From Leptospira sp. 96542 (GTDB lineage Bacteria; Spirochaetota; Leptospiria; Leptospirales; Leptospiraceae): a stretch of DNA of 25,623 nt. Under the pieces are notes generated by a model. It ran no database searches, was not told the DNA's origin, and was given only the letters and a program-made list of their open reading frames with translations. Below are positions 13,994-22,162 of this stretch, in pieces (position 1 is the first letter of the stretch; each line of letters starts with the position of its first letter). The position numbers and the translations under genes are program-made. Location: positions 1-25,623 of the forward strand of contig JARJFC010000049.1 of the NCBI GenBank assembly GCA_029310945.1, read 5' to 3'.

Positions 13994-15009
13994 GCCAGTT
14001 CCAGCTCTGTCTGCGTGGTCCAGCCACCGTCATTGAGCGTGTGCGTCACGTTGACGCACAGCCAGCCATCTGCATCGATCTCCGGTTTGAAGCCTTGAAC
14101 GCGCACCGGGGTTTGGGGGCCCAGCAGTGGCAGGCCTTCTGCCAGGGTTAGTGTGAGGGTGGCCATGCCGCGCTGGATGCGGTTCCACTCAGCCTGCGCC
14201 GCTTCCCGGGCGGCGGTCTCGGTGGGGAAGGTCGTTTTGGTGAGCAGCTTTTCGTTCTGTGTGCTGCCCACCAGTACGCCCTTGCGCTTGGCGGCTTTGC
14301 CGTCGTGCCAGTAGGCGCGCACGCCGGTGTAGCTTTCACGGTCGGCGGTGGTGTAGTTGTGCTGGTCGCCGTCGGCGCGGGTGATTGTGAGGGCGGGAAG
14401 CGCCTGGCCGGCGCTGGTGCGGGTGGCGTTGATGGGCAGTAGTAGCAGTGCGCCGGCCTTCACGGTTGCCACCGCGTCGTAGTCCTTGGCCAGGCGAGTG
14501 AGAAAGGCCATGTCGCTCTCGCCGGTCTGATCGATGTGCGCCACGGTGCGCGCGGCCAGGGTGGGATCGATGCGCGCGGCGAGCTTATTGCGGGCCGCAA
14601 TGGTCTTGATGATGTCGCCCAGGGGCAGGGCGTGCCAGCTCTGCTCACGCCGGAGCTGCAGGCTTTGACCAACGTCTGCGCTGCGGGCTCGCAGGATCAC
14701 CACATCCGGCGCGCCGGAGTGGCTTACTTCGTCCACGGTGTAGCTGCCCTTGTCCACCAGCTGACCATCTTTCCAGCCGATGGCGAGGGTGATGAGGACG
14801 CCTTTTCGGGGCAGTTCGAGCAAGCCGTCTTCGTCGTTGAGGGTCAGATCGAGCTGGTCGGCCGTGCCACCGCGGTCCTCGCGGAGGGTGAGGCTGTTGA
14901 GGCGCGCACCAATGGTGGGGGTGATGTTCCGGCCGTCGAGCGTGAGGCGGTAGTCAGGCGTTTTGACGGGGGCGGTGAGCGCCGAGAGCGCGGTGGGTAG
15001 GGTGGCCAT
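13987..15009 (-). CDS. D: Tail protein D (P2 gpD, late control D family)
   Basis: A 340-residue protein matching P2 gpD: RLTLDGRNIT near the start, LNSLTLREDRGGTADQLDLTL, then SESDMAFLTRLAKDYDAV-type sequence (here GESDMAFLTRLAKDYDAVAT), and GWLCVNVTHTLNDGGWTT at the end. In P2, gpD is the hub-like tail protein at the baseplate end, related to Mu gp44/T4 gp27. In P2 it closes the FETUD operon; here it follows Q and U. The ATG at 15009 is eight bases after the U stop. Confidence 0.92.
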   Translation of the reverse strand: MATLPTALSALTAPVKTPDYRLTLDGRNITPTIGARLNSLTLREDRGGTADQLDLTLNDEDGLLELPRKGVLITLAIGWKDGQLVDKGSYTVDEVSHSGAPDVVILRARSADVGQSLQLRREQSWHALPLGDIIKTIAARNKLAARIDPTLAARTVAHIDQTGESDMAFLTRLAKDYDAVATVKAGALLLLPINATRTSAGQALPALTITRADGDQHNYTTADRESYTGVRAYWHDGKAAKRKGVLVGSTQNEKLLTKTTFPTETAAREAAQAEWNRIQRGMATLTLTLAEGLPLLGPQTPVRVQGFKPEIDADGWLCVNVTHTLNDGGWTTQTELELAQ

Positions 15010-15017
15010 GGCGCGGG

Positions 15018-15431
15018 TTAGACGCGGATACCGAAGGGCAGGGTGCTGGCGGTGTTGTTGTCCACGCGCTTGAGGCTCAGGCTGAATTCGATTTTCTTGG
15101 GCTGACCGAGCTTGGCGAAGTGGGTCATGGTCTCGTTCTTGTCGGTGATGACGAACTGACCGTACACGCGGCCAAGGCCGTCCACCAGCACCCAGGCGGC
15201 ACCGGTATCGGCCATGCGGTGCAGCACATCGAGGGAAAGGCGGCTTCCGAAGCCGGGCAGGATGACGCCCTGGATGGTGATGGTTTCTTCCCCGACGCCG
15301 AGGAACTGGTTGGCCGGGCGCGCGCCGATGCGGCTATTGCTGGTGTGCCGCCAGTTTGTTTGCCGCTGCAGCTCAGTGAAAGCGGCCGTGGGCAGTGCGA
15401 AGACGAACAGCCCGAGGCACATCATGATCAT
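15018..15431 (-). CDS. U: Tail terminator protein U (P2 gpU)
   Basis: A 137-residue protein closely resembling P2 gpU: MMCLGLFVF at the N-terminus, RIGARPANQFLGVGEETITIQG in the middle, and KKIEFSLSLKRVD near the end. gpU joins or finishes the tail at its head-proximal end. Start ATG 15431 has GGGAG seven bases upstream and overlaps the portal stop by four bases, so U is translationally coupled to Q. That junction shows U-D transcribed as part of the P-Q operon rather than the tail operon. Confidence 0.92.
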   Translation of the reverse strand: MIMMCLGLFVFALPTAAFTELQRQTNWRHTSNSRIGARPANQFLGVGEETITIQGVILPGFGSRLSLDVLHRMADTGAAWVLVDGLGRVYGQFVITDKNETMTHFAKLGQPKKIEFSLSLKRVDNNTASTLPFGIRV

Positions 15432-16549
15432 TCGGTATCTCCCTCGCCGGCCGCGCGCGGAGCACCGGACTTCTGGGCCTGATTCATCACCACGGCCTCG
15501 ATCATGTACTGCTCGAACTGCACGACCTCTTCGCCGACCCATTCGTTGAGCGCGCGGAAGCGTTCCATGAGAGGTTTGATTTCGTTGCGAACGAAGACCT
15601 GCGCGGCGGGCATGACGGCGCCGAAACCGCCGGTGTTGCCTGGCACGATGCCCATGAGCTGAGGAGGCACGCGGTGGGCGGCGAGGATGTCGTCTCGACT
15701 GACGGTCTTGATGTTCATGAACTCATCCCGGGCGGCCACTTCGCTGATGGGGATGATCTGGATGCCGTCTTTCTTCCCGTTGGGGCTGTAGAGGAAGAGG
15801 TTGCGGAAATTGCCAGGGCCCTTGCTGTTCTTCAGGGCCTCGCGCATGTTGTCGATGTCTTCCTGTTTCTGCGCAGGGTCAGAGACGTAGAGGATGAAGC
15901 CGGCATGGCTTCCGTTGTTGTAGTACTTGCGGCGAAACAGGGTGGCACTTTCGTTCAGCCAGGCGGCCTGCAGGCTGCTGAGGTATTGAGGGACGCCGTA
16001 GATTTCTTGGTTGATGTCGTGCTCGCGCAGGTGGAAGACGTTGCCGGCCGGGAACTCGTGTTCCATGCCCCAGCCCGGCACGAACCAATGGCTTTCCATA
16101 TCCACGCCGCGGCGCGTGTACTTGGCCAGCGCGTGCTTGAGCTCGACGGTGCGTGTGGTGCGTGAGTTGCGTCGCTCCAGGTAGCTGTTGCCAAAAACCA
16201 GGTAGTCGAGCGCCCAGGCGCTGAAGTTGTCACGGTTCAGCAGCCGGTGCGGTTTGAAGCAGCTCAGCAGTACGTCGCGTTTGAAGTAAATGGCGCTGCT
16301 GTGGTGAGTGCTGGCGCGGAAGCTCTTGGCCAGGCCTGCGGGACTGACGGGTGGCTCAAACCACTTGCCATTGCGCCAGCATTCGATGTAGTCGAGGATG
16401 TCGCGGCCGTTCATGACGGGTTCGGGGTCACCGAAGGAAAAGGCGGTCACGCCAGGCTTGCTGTCTTTGGTGGCGGAGGCGGCCACGGCCGCATTCTTGC
16501 GAGCACGCGGGATGGGGAACATTTCAATCTGGGGAGTGGTTTTTTTCAT
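15428..16549 (-). CDS. Q: Portal protein Q
   Basis: A 373-residue phage portal of the P2 Q family. Typical segments: ILDYIECWRNGKWFEPPVSP, HHSSAIYFKRDVLL, LDYLVFGNSYLERR, YGVPQYLSSLQAAWLNESATLFRRKYYNNGSH (split here as consecutive pieces) and VSRDDILAAHRVPPQLMGIVP. It forms the ring at the capsid vertex through which DNA enters and leaves. ATG 16549 overlaps the P stop by four bases. Length is near the 344 residues of P2 Q with a slightly longer N-terminus. Confidence 0.95.
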   Translation of the reverse strand: MKKTTPQIEMFPIPRARKNAAVAASATKDSKPGVTAFSFGDPEPVMNGRDILDYIECWRNGKWFEPPVSPAGLAKSFRASTHHSSAIYFKRDVLLSCFKPHRLLNRDNFSAWALDYLVFGNSYLERRNSRTTRTVELKHALAKYTRRGVDMESHWFVPGWGMEHEFPAGNVFHLREHDINQEIYGVPQYLSSLQAAWLNESATLFRRKYYNNGSHAGFILYVSDPAQKQEDIDNMREALKNSKGPGNFRNLFLYSPNGKKDGIQIIPISEVAARDEFMNIKTVSRDDILAAHRVPPQLMGIVPGNTGGFGAVMPAAQVFVRNEIKPLMERFRALNEWVGEEVVQFEQYMIEAVVMNQAQKSGAPRAAGEGDTE

Positions 16550-18381
16550 GAGATTTCCATGAAGCCGCCTTCTGCCCCGACGGGCAGGCCTTCCAGCGGT
16601 TCGTTGTCAAGGATGTGCATGACGGCCCATGCAAGGTCGGCGTGGCCTGTTTCCTCTGTGCGGCCGGCCTCGTAGGTGGTGCTGCGTCCACTGCCTGTGA
16701 GGGTGCGCTGGATGCTGAGGAAGGCGTGAGCCAAGTCCGTCCATCCGGTGTCGAACTCCATGCGACCCTTGCTGATCACGCTCTTGGCCTTCAGGACCAG
16801 GCGCGTTTTGCTTTCGAGGCTGTAGTTGATCGCGCGCGCGGTGGGGAAAAACTTCTTGACGATCTGGTAGACGCCTTGGCCGATGCCGGTGGTGTCGATG
16901 CCGATGTAACCGACGTTGTACCGCTCGGTGACCTTGCGGATGGCCTCGGCTTGGCCTTCGAAGTCCATGCCCTTGAACTGCTGCTTTTCGAGCAAGCGGA
17001 ATTTTCCGCCCGGGGTGTCGGGCGGCAGGGCGACGACGAGGGCTGCGGTGTCGCCGGTGTGGCTGGGGTCGTAGCCGACCCAGACGGTGCGGAAGGCGCA
17101 GGGACGGGGGGCGAGAGGCTTGTAGAAGGATGCCCAGTCCACCCAGCTATCAACCATGCAGCGGTGCAGCTCAGCGAAGTTGAAGACGCTGTAACTGTCG
17201 TCGATGAAATCGCACATGAAGAGGTTGGCGAACTCTTCATCGTTGTACTCGTCGCGCAGCTCGTCCAGGTCAAACAGATCGCAGCCACCGTTGAGGGCGT
17301 CGATGATGTTGACGATGTTGCGCCATACCTTGTCCTCGCCAGTGAAGCCGCCAGCCAGGCGGTCGTGCGAGAGATCCAGGCGGATGTGCTGATCCTTGGG
17401 ACGGCCCTTGTTCTTGTATTCCCCGCTCCAGCGCTTGTAGGCCGCGTGCTGGATGCTGCTGGGTGTGCTGAAGTAGGTTTTGCGCCAGCGCTTGTGCGTG
17501 GCCATGGCGCTGGCGACCTTGTTCAGATCCTCGAAACGATGCGTCCAGAAGAATTCATCAAAGTAAAAATTGCCGTGATAACCCTGGGCGGTTAGAGCGT
17601 TGGTGCCGAGGAAATGCAGCTCTGCCCCGTTGCTCAAAACGATGGGGTCACCCGCAAGTTGGACGCCGCAGGCCTCACCGGCGAAGGCGAGCATGTAGTT
17701 GCGGAACAGGTGTGCCTGGGCCTTGCTGGCGGAAAGGAAAATTTGGTTTCCACCGGTGAGAACAGCGTCTAGCAAGGCCTCGCGCGCGAAGTACCAGGTC
17801 GCGCCGATCTGGCGGCTTTTCAGGATCATGCGCGTGCGCTGATCGAGGTTCGCATGCCAGTTGCGCTGATAGCCAAAGATGCTGTCGGTGAATGCATCAC
17901 GCAGCGCCTGCACCTGCTCTTCGGTGAAGTGGTTGCGCTGGGGTTTCTTTTTCGGGCCTGCGTTGCGTTTCTGGATTTCGGGATTGAGGTCGGATTCCTT
18001 GCCGGTCTCACTGTACTTTTCGATGCGCGCCAGACGCTCCATCTGGCGGCCCAGCAGATCGATTTCCTTGTAATCCCCGCCGGTCTTGTCGGCTTTGTAG
18101 ATGAGTTGCACCATGCGGTGCTCTAATGCGCCCTCCACGCGATCTGCGGGACGGGCCTTGTCCCAGCCCTCGGCATCTTTCCAACTGTGAAGGGTCGTGC
18201 GGGGAATGCCCAGGTGTTCGGCGATGTCGGTGATGCGCCAGCCCATCCAGTAGAACGCACGGGCCATGCGGCGCGCGCCCGCGCCCTGCTCATCCGGCGA
18301 TGGCGGCGGCGCAGGGGTAGCAGGGTCATCATGGGCGGGCTTGACTGGCGCCTCTTGCAGCGCCAGGGCTTCGTCAGTCAT
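16546..18381 (-). CDS. P: Terminase large subunit, ATPase P
   Basis: A 611-residue packaging motor protein of the P2 P family. An N-terminal helix-turn-helix (about 37-68, ARAFYWMGWRITDIAEHLG then RTTLHSW) precedes the ATPase with Walker A-like KSRQIGAT (188-195) and Walker B FYFDEFFW (272-279). The C-terminal RNase H-like nuclease domain shows Asp438 in VGYDPSHTGD, Asp496 in GIDTTGIG and Asp582 in HADLAWAV. It starts the leftward late unit P-Q-U-D. There is no clear ribosome site at ATG 18381; a perfect palindrome lies ten bases upstream. Confidence 0.95.
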   Translation of the reverse strand: MTDEALALQEAPVKPAHDDPATPAPPPSPDEQGAGARRMARAFYWMGWRITDIAEHLGIPRTTLHSWKDAEGWDKARPADRVEGALEHRMVQLIYKADKTGGDYKEIDLLGRQMERLARIEKYSETGKESDLNPEIQKRNAGPKKKPQRNHFTEEQVQALRDAFTDSIFGYQRNWHANLDQRTRMILKSRQIGATWYFAREALLDAVLTGGNQIFLSASKAQAHLFRNYMLAFAGEACGVQLAGDPIVLSNGAELHFLGTNALTAQGYHGNFYFDEFFWTHRFEDLNKVASAMATHKRWRKTYFSTPSSIQHAAYKRWSGEYKNKGRPKDQHIRLDLSHDRLAGGFTGEDKVWRNIVNIIDALNGGCDLFDLDELRDEYNDEEFANLFMCDFIDDSYSVFNFAELHRCMVDSWVDWASFYKPLAPRPCAFRTVWVGYDPSHTGDTAALVVALPPDTPGGKFRLLEKQQFKGMDFEGQAEAIRKVTERYNVGYIGIDTTGIGQGVYQIVKKFFPTARAINYSLESKTRLVLKAKSVISKGRMEFDTGWTDLAHAFLSIQRTLTGSGRSTTYEAGRTEETGHADLAWAVMHILDNEPLEGLPVGAEGGFMEIS

Positions 18382-18390
18382 GCCGAGAAG

Positions 18391-18408
18391 TGTCCGCGCG
18401 CGCGGACA
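18391..18408. promoter_or_regulatory. Perfect 18-base palindrome TGTCCGCGCGCGCGGACA
   Basis: An uninterrupted inverted repeat ten bases before the P start. It also fits TGT-N12-ACA, the form described for P2 Ogr sites. Its position inside the P leader is too near the P start to serve a leftward promoter at -55, so it may serve the rightward one, bind another factor, or fold in the P mRNA. Confidence 0.5.
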
Positions 18409-18427
18409 GATGGCACAGCCTCCGATC

Positions 18428-18448
18428 TTGTAAGTACACGCCCTACAA
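18428..18448 (+). promoter_or_regulatory. Ogr-type late activator site upstream of O
   Basis: TTGTA-N11-TACAA (18428-18432, 18444-18448). The flanking bases extend it by one pair (C...G). A weak -10-like CCATAG at 18484-18489 puts the dyad centre near -58, consistent with activator sites of P2 late promoters, with an AGGTG ribosome site then ATG 18522 downstream. The same dyad recurs before V. Activator identity is inferred from the Ogr-like gene in the window. Confidence 0.6.
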
Positions 18449-18521
18449 GCTGTATTCGTTGAGCTTCGCGCGAGCAGCGCGGACCATAGCGGTCAATTCA
18501 ACCACATAGGTGAAATGACCC

Positions 18522-19409
18522 ATGGCAACCGCTACCGACAAGCCCCAGCAGAGCAGCAAGAAGCACGCCGCGCGCAAGGTTTCCAAGTTCTTCCGTGTGG
18601 GCGTGGAAGGAGCCACGACCGACGGCCGCACCATCGAACGCAAGGACATCGAGCAGATGGGGCGCAATTACGACCCCGATCTCTATGGCTCGCGCGTGTG
18701 GATGGAGCACTATCGCGGCATGCTGCCCGACGGCCCGTTCCGTGCCTATGGCGACATCGTGGAAACGAAGGCCGAGGAGGTGGAGATCGGCGGCAAGAAG
18801 AAGCTGGCGCTTTTCGCCCGCATCGCACCGCTGCCCGAGCTGGAAGAGATGACGGCCAAGGGGCAGAAGATCTATTCCAGCATGGAAATCTCGCCCAAGT
18901 TCGCGGACACGGGCGAGGCCTATCTCTCCGGCCTGGGCGTGACGGACAGCCCGGCCAGCATGGGCACGGAAGTGCTGACCTTCGCGCAGAAGAACCCTGG
19001 TTTGTTTGCCTCGCGCAAGAGCGAGAAGGACATGCTGTTCTCCGAGGCGGTGGAGGTCGAACTGGAGTTCGAGGATGCATCTGAGCCGGCCGATGAAGGT
19101 GGCGGCAAGTTTGCCGCAGCACTGCGCGGTGTGCTGGACAAGTTCACCAAGCGCGGTGCGGGTGATGACGCCCGTTTCGATGCCTTGCTGCAGGGCATGA
19201 GCGAGCTTGGCGATGCCATCGCCGATCAGTTCAAGGCCCTGAGCAATGAGCGTGAACAGGCGCGCAAGGAATTCACGGCGCTGCAGCGCGAGGTGGCCGA
19301 GCTGGGTGAAAAGTTCAAGCAGATCGATACCAGCGATGCCAACAAGTTCACGCAGCGCCCCGCCGCTACGGGCGAGAAGAACCAGGGCCAGGCCCTGACG
19401 AACTGCTGA
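18522..19409 (+). CDS. O: Capsid scaffold/protease O
   Basis: A 295-residue P2 O homologue: an N-terminal serine protease and a C-terminal helical scaffold. KVSKFFRVGVEGATTDGRTI matches P2 closely, and the catalytic triad positions known in P2 (Asp19, His48, Ser107) correspond to Asp34 (TDGR), His63 (MEHYRG) and Ser120 (SSMEIS). VTDSPASMGTE follows. Residues about 195-275 are coiled-coil-like (QFKALSNEREQARKEFTAL). It directs shell assembly and trims N and itself. AGGTG is eight bases before the ATG. The N-terminus carries about 15 extra residues compared with P2. Confidence 0.95.
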   Translation: MATATDKPQQSSKKHAARKVSKFFRVGVEGATTDGRTIERKDIEQMGRNYDPDLYGSRVWMEHYRGMLPDGPFRAYGDIVETKAEEVEIGGKKKLALFARIAPLPELEEMTAKGQKIYSSMEISPKFADTGEAYLSGLGVTDSPASMGTEVLTFAQKNPGLFASRKSEKDMLFSEAVEVELEFEDASEPADEGGGKFAAALRGVLDKFTKRGAGDDARFDALLQGMSELGDAIADQFKALSNEREQARKEFTALQREVAELGEKFKQIDTSDANKFTQRPAATGEKNQGQALTNC

Positions 19410-19451
19410 GCTTCAGCCTCATCGATTTCAAGTTCACGGAGCACCATCAAC

Positions 19452-20501
19452 ATGCGTAACGAAACCCGAGTTCTCTTCAACAGCTACACCCAGCGCATCG
19501 CCGAACTCAATGGCGTGACCAGCGCCGCTGCGAAGTTCAATGCATCGCCCAGCGTTCAGCAGACGCTGGAAACGCTGATGCAGGACAGCAGCGAATTTCT
19601 GACCAAGATCAACATCATCGGCGTGAACGATCAGTCCGGCGAGAAGGTGGGCCTGGGCGTGAGCGGCACCATCGCTTCGCGGACCAACACGACCGTGAAC
19701 GATCGCCAGCCGGCGGCGGGGGAAACGACCGATGCGGATGCCTATTTTTGCAAGCAGACGAACTTCGACACGGCGCTGAAGTACTCCATGCTGGATGCCT
19801 GGGCGAAGTTCCCGGACTTCCAGACGCGGCTGCGTGATGCGATTCTGCGGCGCCAGGCGCTGGACCGCATCATGATCGGCTTCAACGGAGTCCAGGCCGC
19901 GGCCGCGACGAACAAGGCGAACTTTCCACTGCTGCAAGACGTCAACATCGGCTGGCTGCAAAAGGTGCGCACCAATGCTGCCGCACAGGTGCAGGACGAG
20001 GGTTCTGGCGCGGGCAATGAAATTCTGGTCGGCACGGGCGAGAGCGCCGAAAAGATCGACGGGCTGGATTATCAGAACCTGGATGCCATCGTGCGCGATG
20101 CCGCCACCAATCTGCTCGCCCCGTGGTACGTGGATGACCCGGACATGGTGGTGGTTCTGGGGCGGGGTTTGATGCATCAGAAGTTGTTCCCGTTGTTCAA
20201 CCAGAACCTGCCCACTGAACAGAAGGCCGCCGCTGACCTGGTGCGCGCGCAGATGATGGTGGGGGGATACCAGGCCGTGACGGTGCCGTTCTTCCCCGCC
20301 AATTCGTTCGCGATCACACGGCTGGACAACCTCTCTCTGTACTGGCAAATCGGTGCGCGCCGGCGCGCGATCATCGACAACCCCAAGCGGGATCAGATCG
20401 AGAATTTCGAGAGCAGCAACGACGCCTACGTGGTCGAGGACTACAAGTGCTTCGCGCTGGTCGAGAACATCGAGATCACGGACGTGGTGCCTGGCGGTTG
20501 A
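19452..20501 (+). CDS. N: Major capsid protein N
   Basis: A 349-residue HK97-fold capsid precursor of the P2 N family: MRNETRVLFNSYTQRIAELNG, TLMQDSSEFLTKINII, LDRIMIGFNGVQAA, LQDVNIGWLQKVR, LLAPWYVDDPDMVVVLGR and PKRDQIENFESSNDAYVVEDY all parallel P2. In P2 the first 31 residues are removed by O; a comparable site here near FNASPSV is likely but not shown. It is preceded by gene O after 42 bases. Length is about that of P2 N (357). Confidence 0.96.
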   Translation: MRNETRVLFNSYTQRIAELNGVTSAAAKFNASPSVQQTLETLMQDSSEFLTKINIIGVNDQSGEKVGLGVSGTIASRTNTTVNDRQPAAGETTDADAYFCKQTNFDTALKYSMLDAWAKFPDFQTRLRDAILRRQALDRIMIGFNGVQAAAATNKANFPLLQDVNIGWLQKVRTNAAAQVQDEGSGAGNEILVGTGESAEKIDGLDYQNLDAIVRDAATNLLAPWYVDDPDMVVVLGRGLMHQKLFPLFNQNLPTEQKAAADLVRAQMMVGGYQAVTVPFFPANSFAITRLDNLSLYWQIGARRRAIIDNPKRDQIENFESSNDAYVVEDYKCFALVENIEITDVVPGG

Positions 20502-20514
20502 GGCGGTAGCGATC

Positions 20515-21351
20515 ATGAAGAAGCACGACCCGACGACGATGAGCCCGCAGGACGCCTATCACGCGCGCATCAAGGCGCAGGCGGCGAATAACCGCGCGGC
20601 GCGCCAGGGCAAGAAGTTGATCCAACCAAAGACGCTGATTGCCCGCGTATTGCAAGAGAAGCAGGCTGCGGCAGCGAATGCCGCAGCCGAGGCCAATAGC
20701 GGCGGCGCGCCGCAAGGAACCGCCTACGAGCTGATGCTGGCCCAACTGGCCGAACACCGGCGGGTGCTCAAGGGCATCCAGAGCCTGGAACGCAAGATCG
20801 AGGCGAAGCGGGCGTTCCTGCCGATGTACTACGCCTGGATCAGCGGTGCTCTGGAGGCGGACAGCCCGGCGAACGATCTGGTGCTGACGACGGTGATGGT
20901 GTGGCTGGTCGACGTGGGCGACTACGGTGGTGCCTGGGCGATTGCGAAGCATGCGCTCAAGCATGGTCTACCGCTGCCAGACCAGTACGACCGTGATCTG
21001 CCCACGGTGCTGATCGACGAGTTCGCGGACGCGGCGCTGGCGGGGAAGATGGACGCGGCGCTGGCCCTGCAGTTGTTGGCCGATGTGCTGTCGGAAACCG
21101 GCGAGCGCGACGCGCCAGACCAGGCGCGGGCCAAGCTGCACAAGGCGCTGGGCTACGCGCATCTGGGCAAGCTGGGTAAAGCGACGAGTTCGGAAATCGA
21201 TTTTGAGCAGCTGCCGAATGCGCCGCTGGCCGTGTCGTCGGCGCACGCCTATTTGCTGCGCGCGCTGGAGCTGGACGAAAAGTCCGGCGTGAAAAAGGAC
21301 ATTGAGCGCGTGGAGCGCTGGCTGAAAAAGGCCGGCGCGCCGGGTGCTTGA
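20515..21351 (+). CDS. M: Terminase small subunit/endonuclease M
   Basis: A 278-residue P2 M-like protein that would recognise cos and work with P. The N-terminus is basic and helical (DAYHARIKAQAANNRAARQGKK), followed by KRAFLPMYYAWISGALE and VVMVWLVDVGDYGGAWAIAKH-type sequence (here TVMVWLVDVGDYGGAWAIAKHA), hallmarks of the family. The ATG at 20515 lies 13 bases after the N stop; the open frame back to 20353 lies within N and is rejected. About 30 residues longer than P2 M, mostly in an Ala-rich segment near residues 45-65. Confidence 0.93.
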   Translation: MKKHDPTTMSPQDAYHARIKAQAANNRAARQGKKLIQPKTLIARVLQEKQAAAANAAAEANSGGAPQGTAYELMLAQLAEHRRVLKGIQSLERKIEAKRAFLPMYYAWISGALEADSPANDLVLTTVMVWLVDVGDYGGAWAIAKHALKHGLPLPDQYDRDLPTVLIDEFADAALAGKMDAALALQLLADVLSETGERDAPDQARAKLHKALGYAHLGKLGKATSSEIDFEQLPNAPLAVSSAHAYLLRALELDEKSGVKKDIERVERWLKKAGAPGA

Positions 21352-21373
21352 GCAAGAGCGTACCCCGCACCCT

Positions 21374-21435
21374 CGGCGGCCCCTGCGCCCACGGTTGAGC
21401 GAGAAGCCCAACCCGACGGCGCAGGGCCACCGCCG
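21374..21435. terminator. Large nested hairpin between M and L
   Basis: Outer arms CGGCGGCCCCTGCGCC (21374-21389) and GGCGCAGGGCCACCGCCG (21418-21435) pair almost fully, with two unpaired bases on the right. An inner stem GGTTGAGC/GCCCAACC (21393-21400, 21406-21413, one mismatch) has a GAGAA loop. The 101-base gap is non-coding. No T-run follows, so it is not a standard terminator. It could be a partial terminator, an mRNA-stabilising hairpin or part of a packaging site. Confidence 0.5.
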
Positions 21436-21452
21436 AACCTAAGCAACAAGCC

Positions 21453-21926
21453 ATGAGCAGTTTCATCGCCAATGAGTCGCCGCCGCTGGCTGAGGATGAA
21501 CCGGTAATCGTGAACGACGGCTGGTTTCCGGCCGTCGATCCGGCGCAGGTGCGCCAGGTGGCACGGTTGGACGGAACTGTGACGGCGCCGAGGCTGCGGT
21601 CAGCCATGCTGTTGGCGATGGCCGATGTGAACGGTGAGTTGGCGGCCTACAAGCTGTGGGCCCTGGCGGAGGGGCATGAAGGCCTGGGCGCGGTGCCGGG
21701 CCCGACGGTGAACGGCGAAAGCGTGCGCCTGGTCTATTACCGCGCCGCGATCACGGCGCGGGTGCAAGCGGAGCTGGCGGAGAAGTACCGGGATTTCGAG
21801 ACGACGGGGCACGCCGACAAGCGCGCGGATGCGCTGGAAGTGACGGCAAGCGTGCATTGGCGGGACATGCGCTGGGCGATCAGCAGCATCTTGGGCATCG
21901 GCCGCGTGACGGTGGAGCTGATCTGA
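21453..21926 (+). CDS. L: Head completion protein L
   Basis: A 157-residue protein of the P2 L family: NDGWFPAVDPAQVRQVARLDGTVTAPRLRSAMLLAMADVN (two consecutive stretches) near the N-terminus and a helical C-terminus ending SVHWRDMRWAISSILGIGRVTVELI. It caps the filled head for tail joining. The N-terminal SSFIANE start is as expected. It is separated from M by a hairpin-containing gap, unlike the close packing elsewhere in this late unit; its stop overlaps the start of X (TGATG). Confidence 0.93.
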   Translation: MSSFIANESPPLAEDEPVIVNDGWFPAVDPAQVRQVARLDGTVTAPRLRSAMLLAMADVNGELAAYKLWALAEGHEGLGAVPGPTVNGESVRLVYYRAAITARVQAELAEKYRDFETTGHADKRADALEVTASVHWRDMRWAISSILGIGRVTVELI

Positions 21927-22144
21927 TGCAGACGCGCAGCCTGCAGGGCGACACGGTGGACATGCTGTGCTGGCGGCACCTGGGGCGCACAGCGGGGGTG
22001 ACGGAGCAAACGCTGTCGATGAATCCGGGCTTGGCTGCGAAGTTGACCCAGACCGGCGGTGTTCTACCGACCGGGACGCTGGTGGATATGCCGGAGCCGT
22101 TGGAAGCACAGGCAGTGCGCGCAACGGTCAGGCTGTGGGATTGA
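21926..22144 (+). CDS. X: Tail protein X
   Basis: A 72-residue P2 X-like protein: GDTVDMLCWRHLGRT near the start and LTQTGGVLPTGTLVDMPE in the second half, a LysM-like pattern shared by P2 X and similar baseplate proteins. It is essential for tail assembly in P2. ATG 21926 shares one base with the L stop. The longer open frame from 21857 lies inside L and is rejected. Confidence 0.92.
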   Translation: MQTRSLQGDTVDMLCWRHLGRTAGVTEQTLSMNPGLAAKLTQTGGVLPTGTLVDMPEPLEAQAVRATVRLWD

Positions 22145-22162
22145 CTCCAGAGGGAAACAACC

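Noticed and set aside
16615..17595. 326-residue plus-strand open frame
   Set aside because: Shadow of terminase P with Val/Asp/Ala-rich sequence and no motif.
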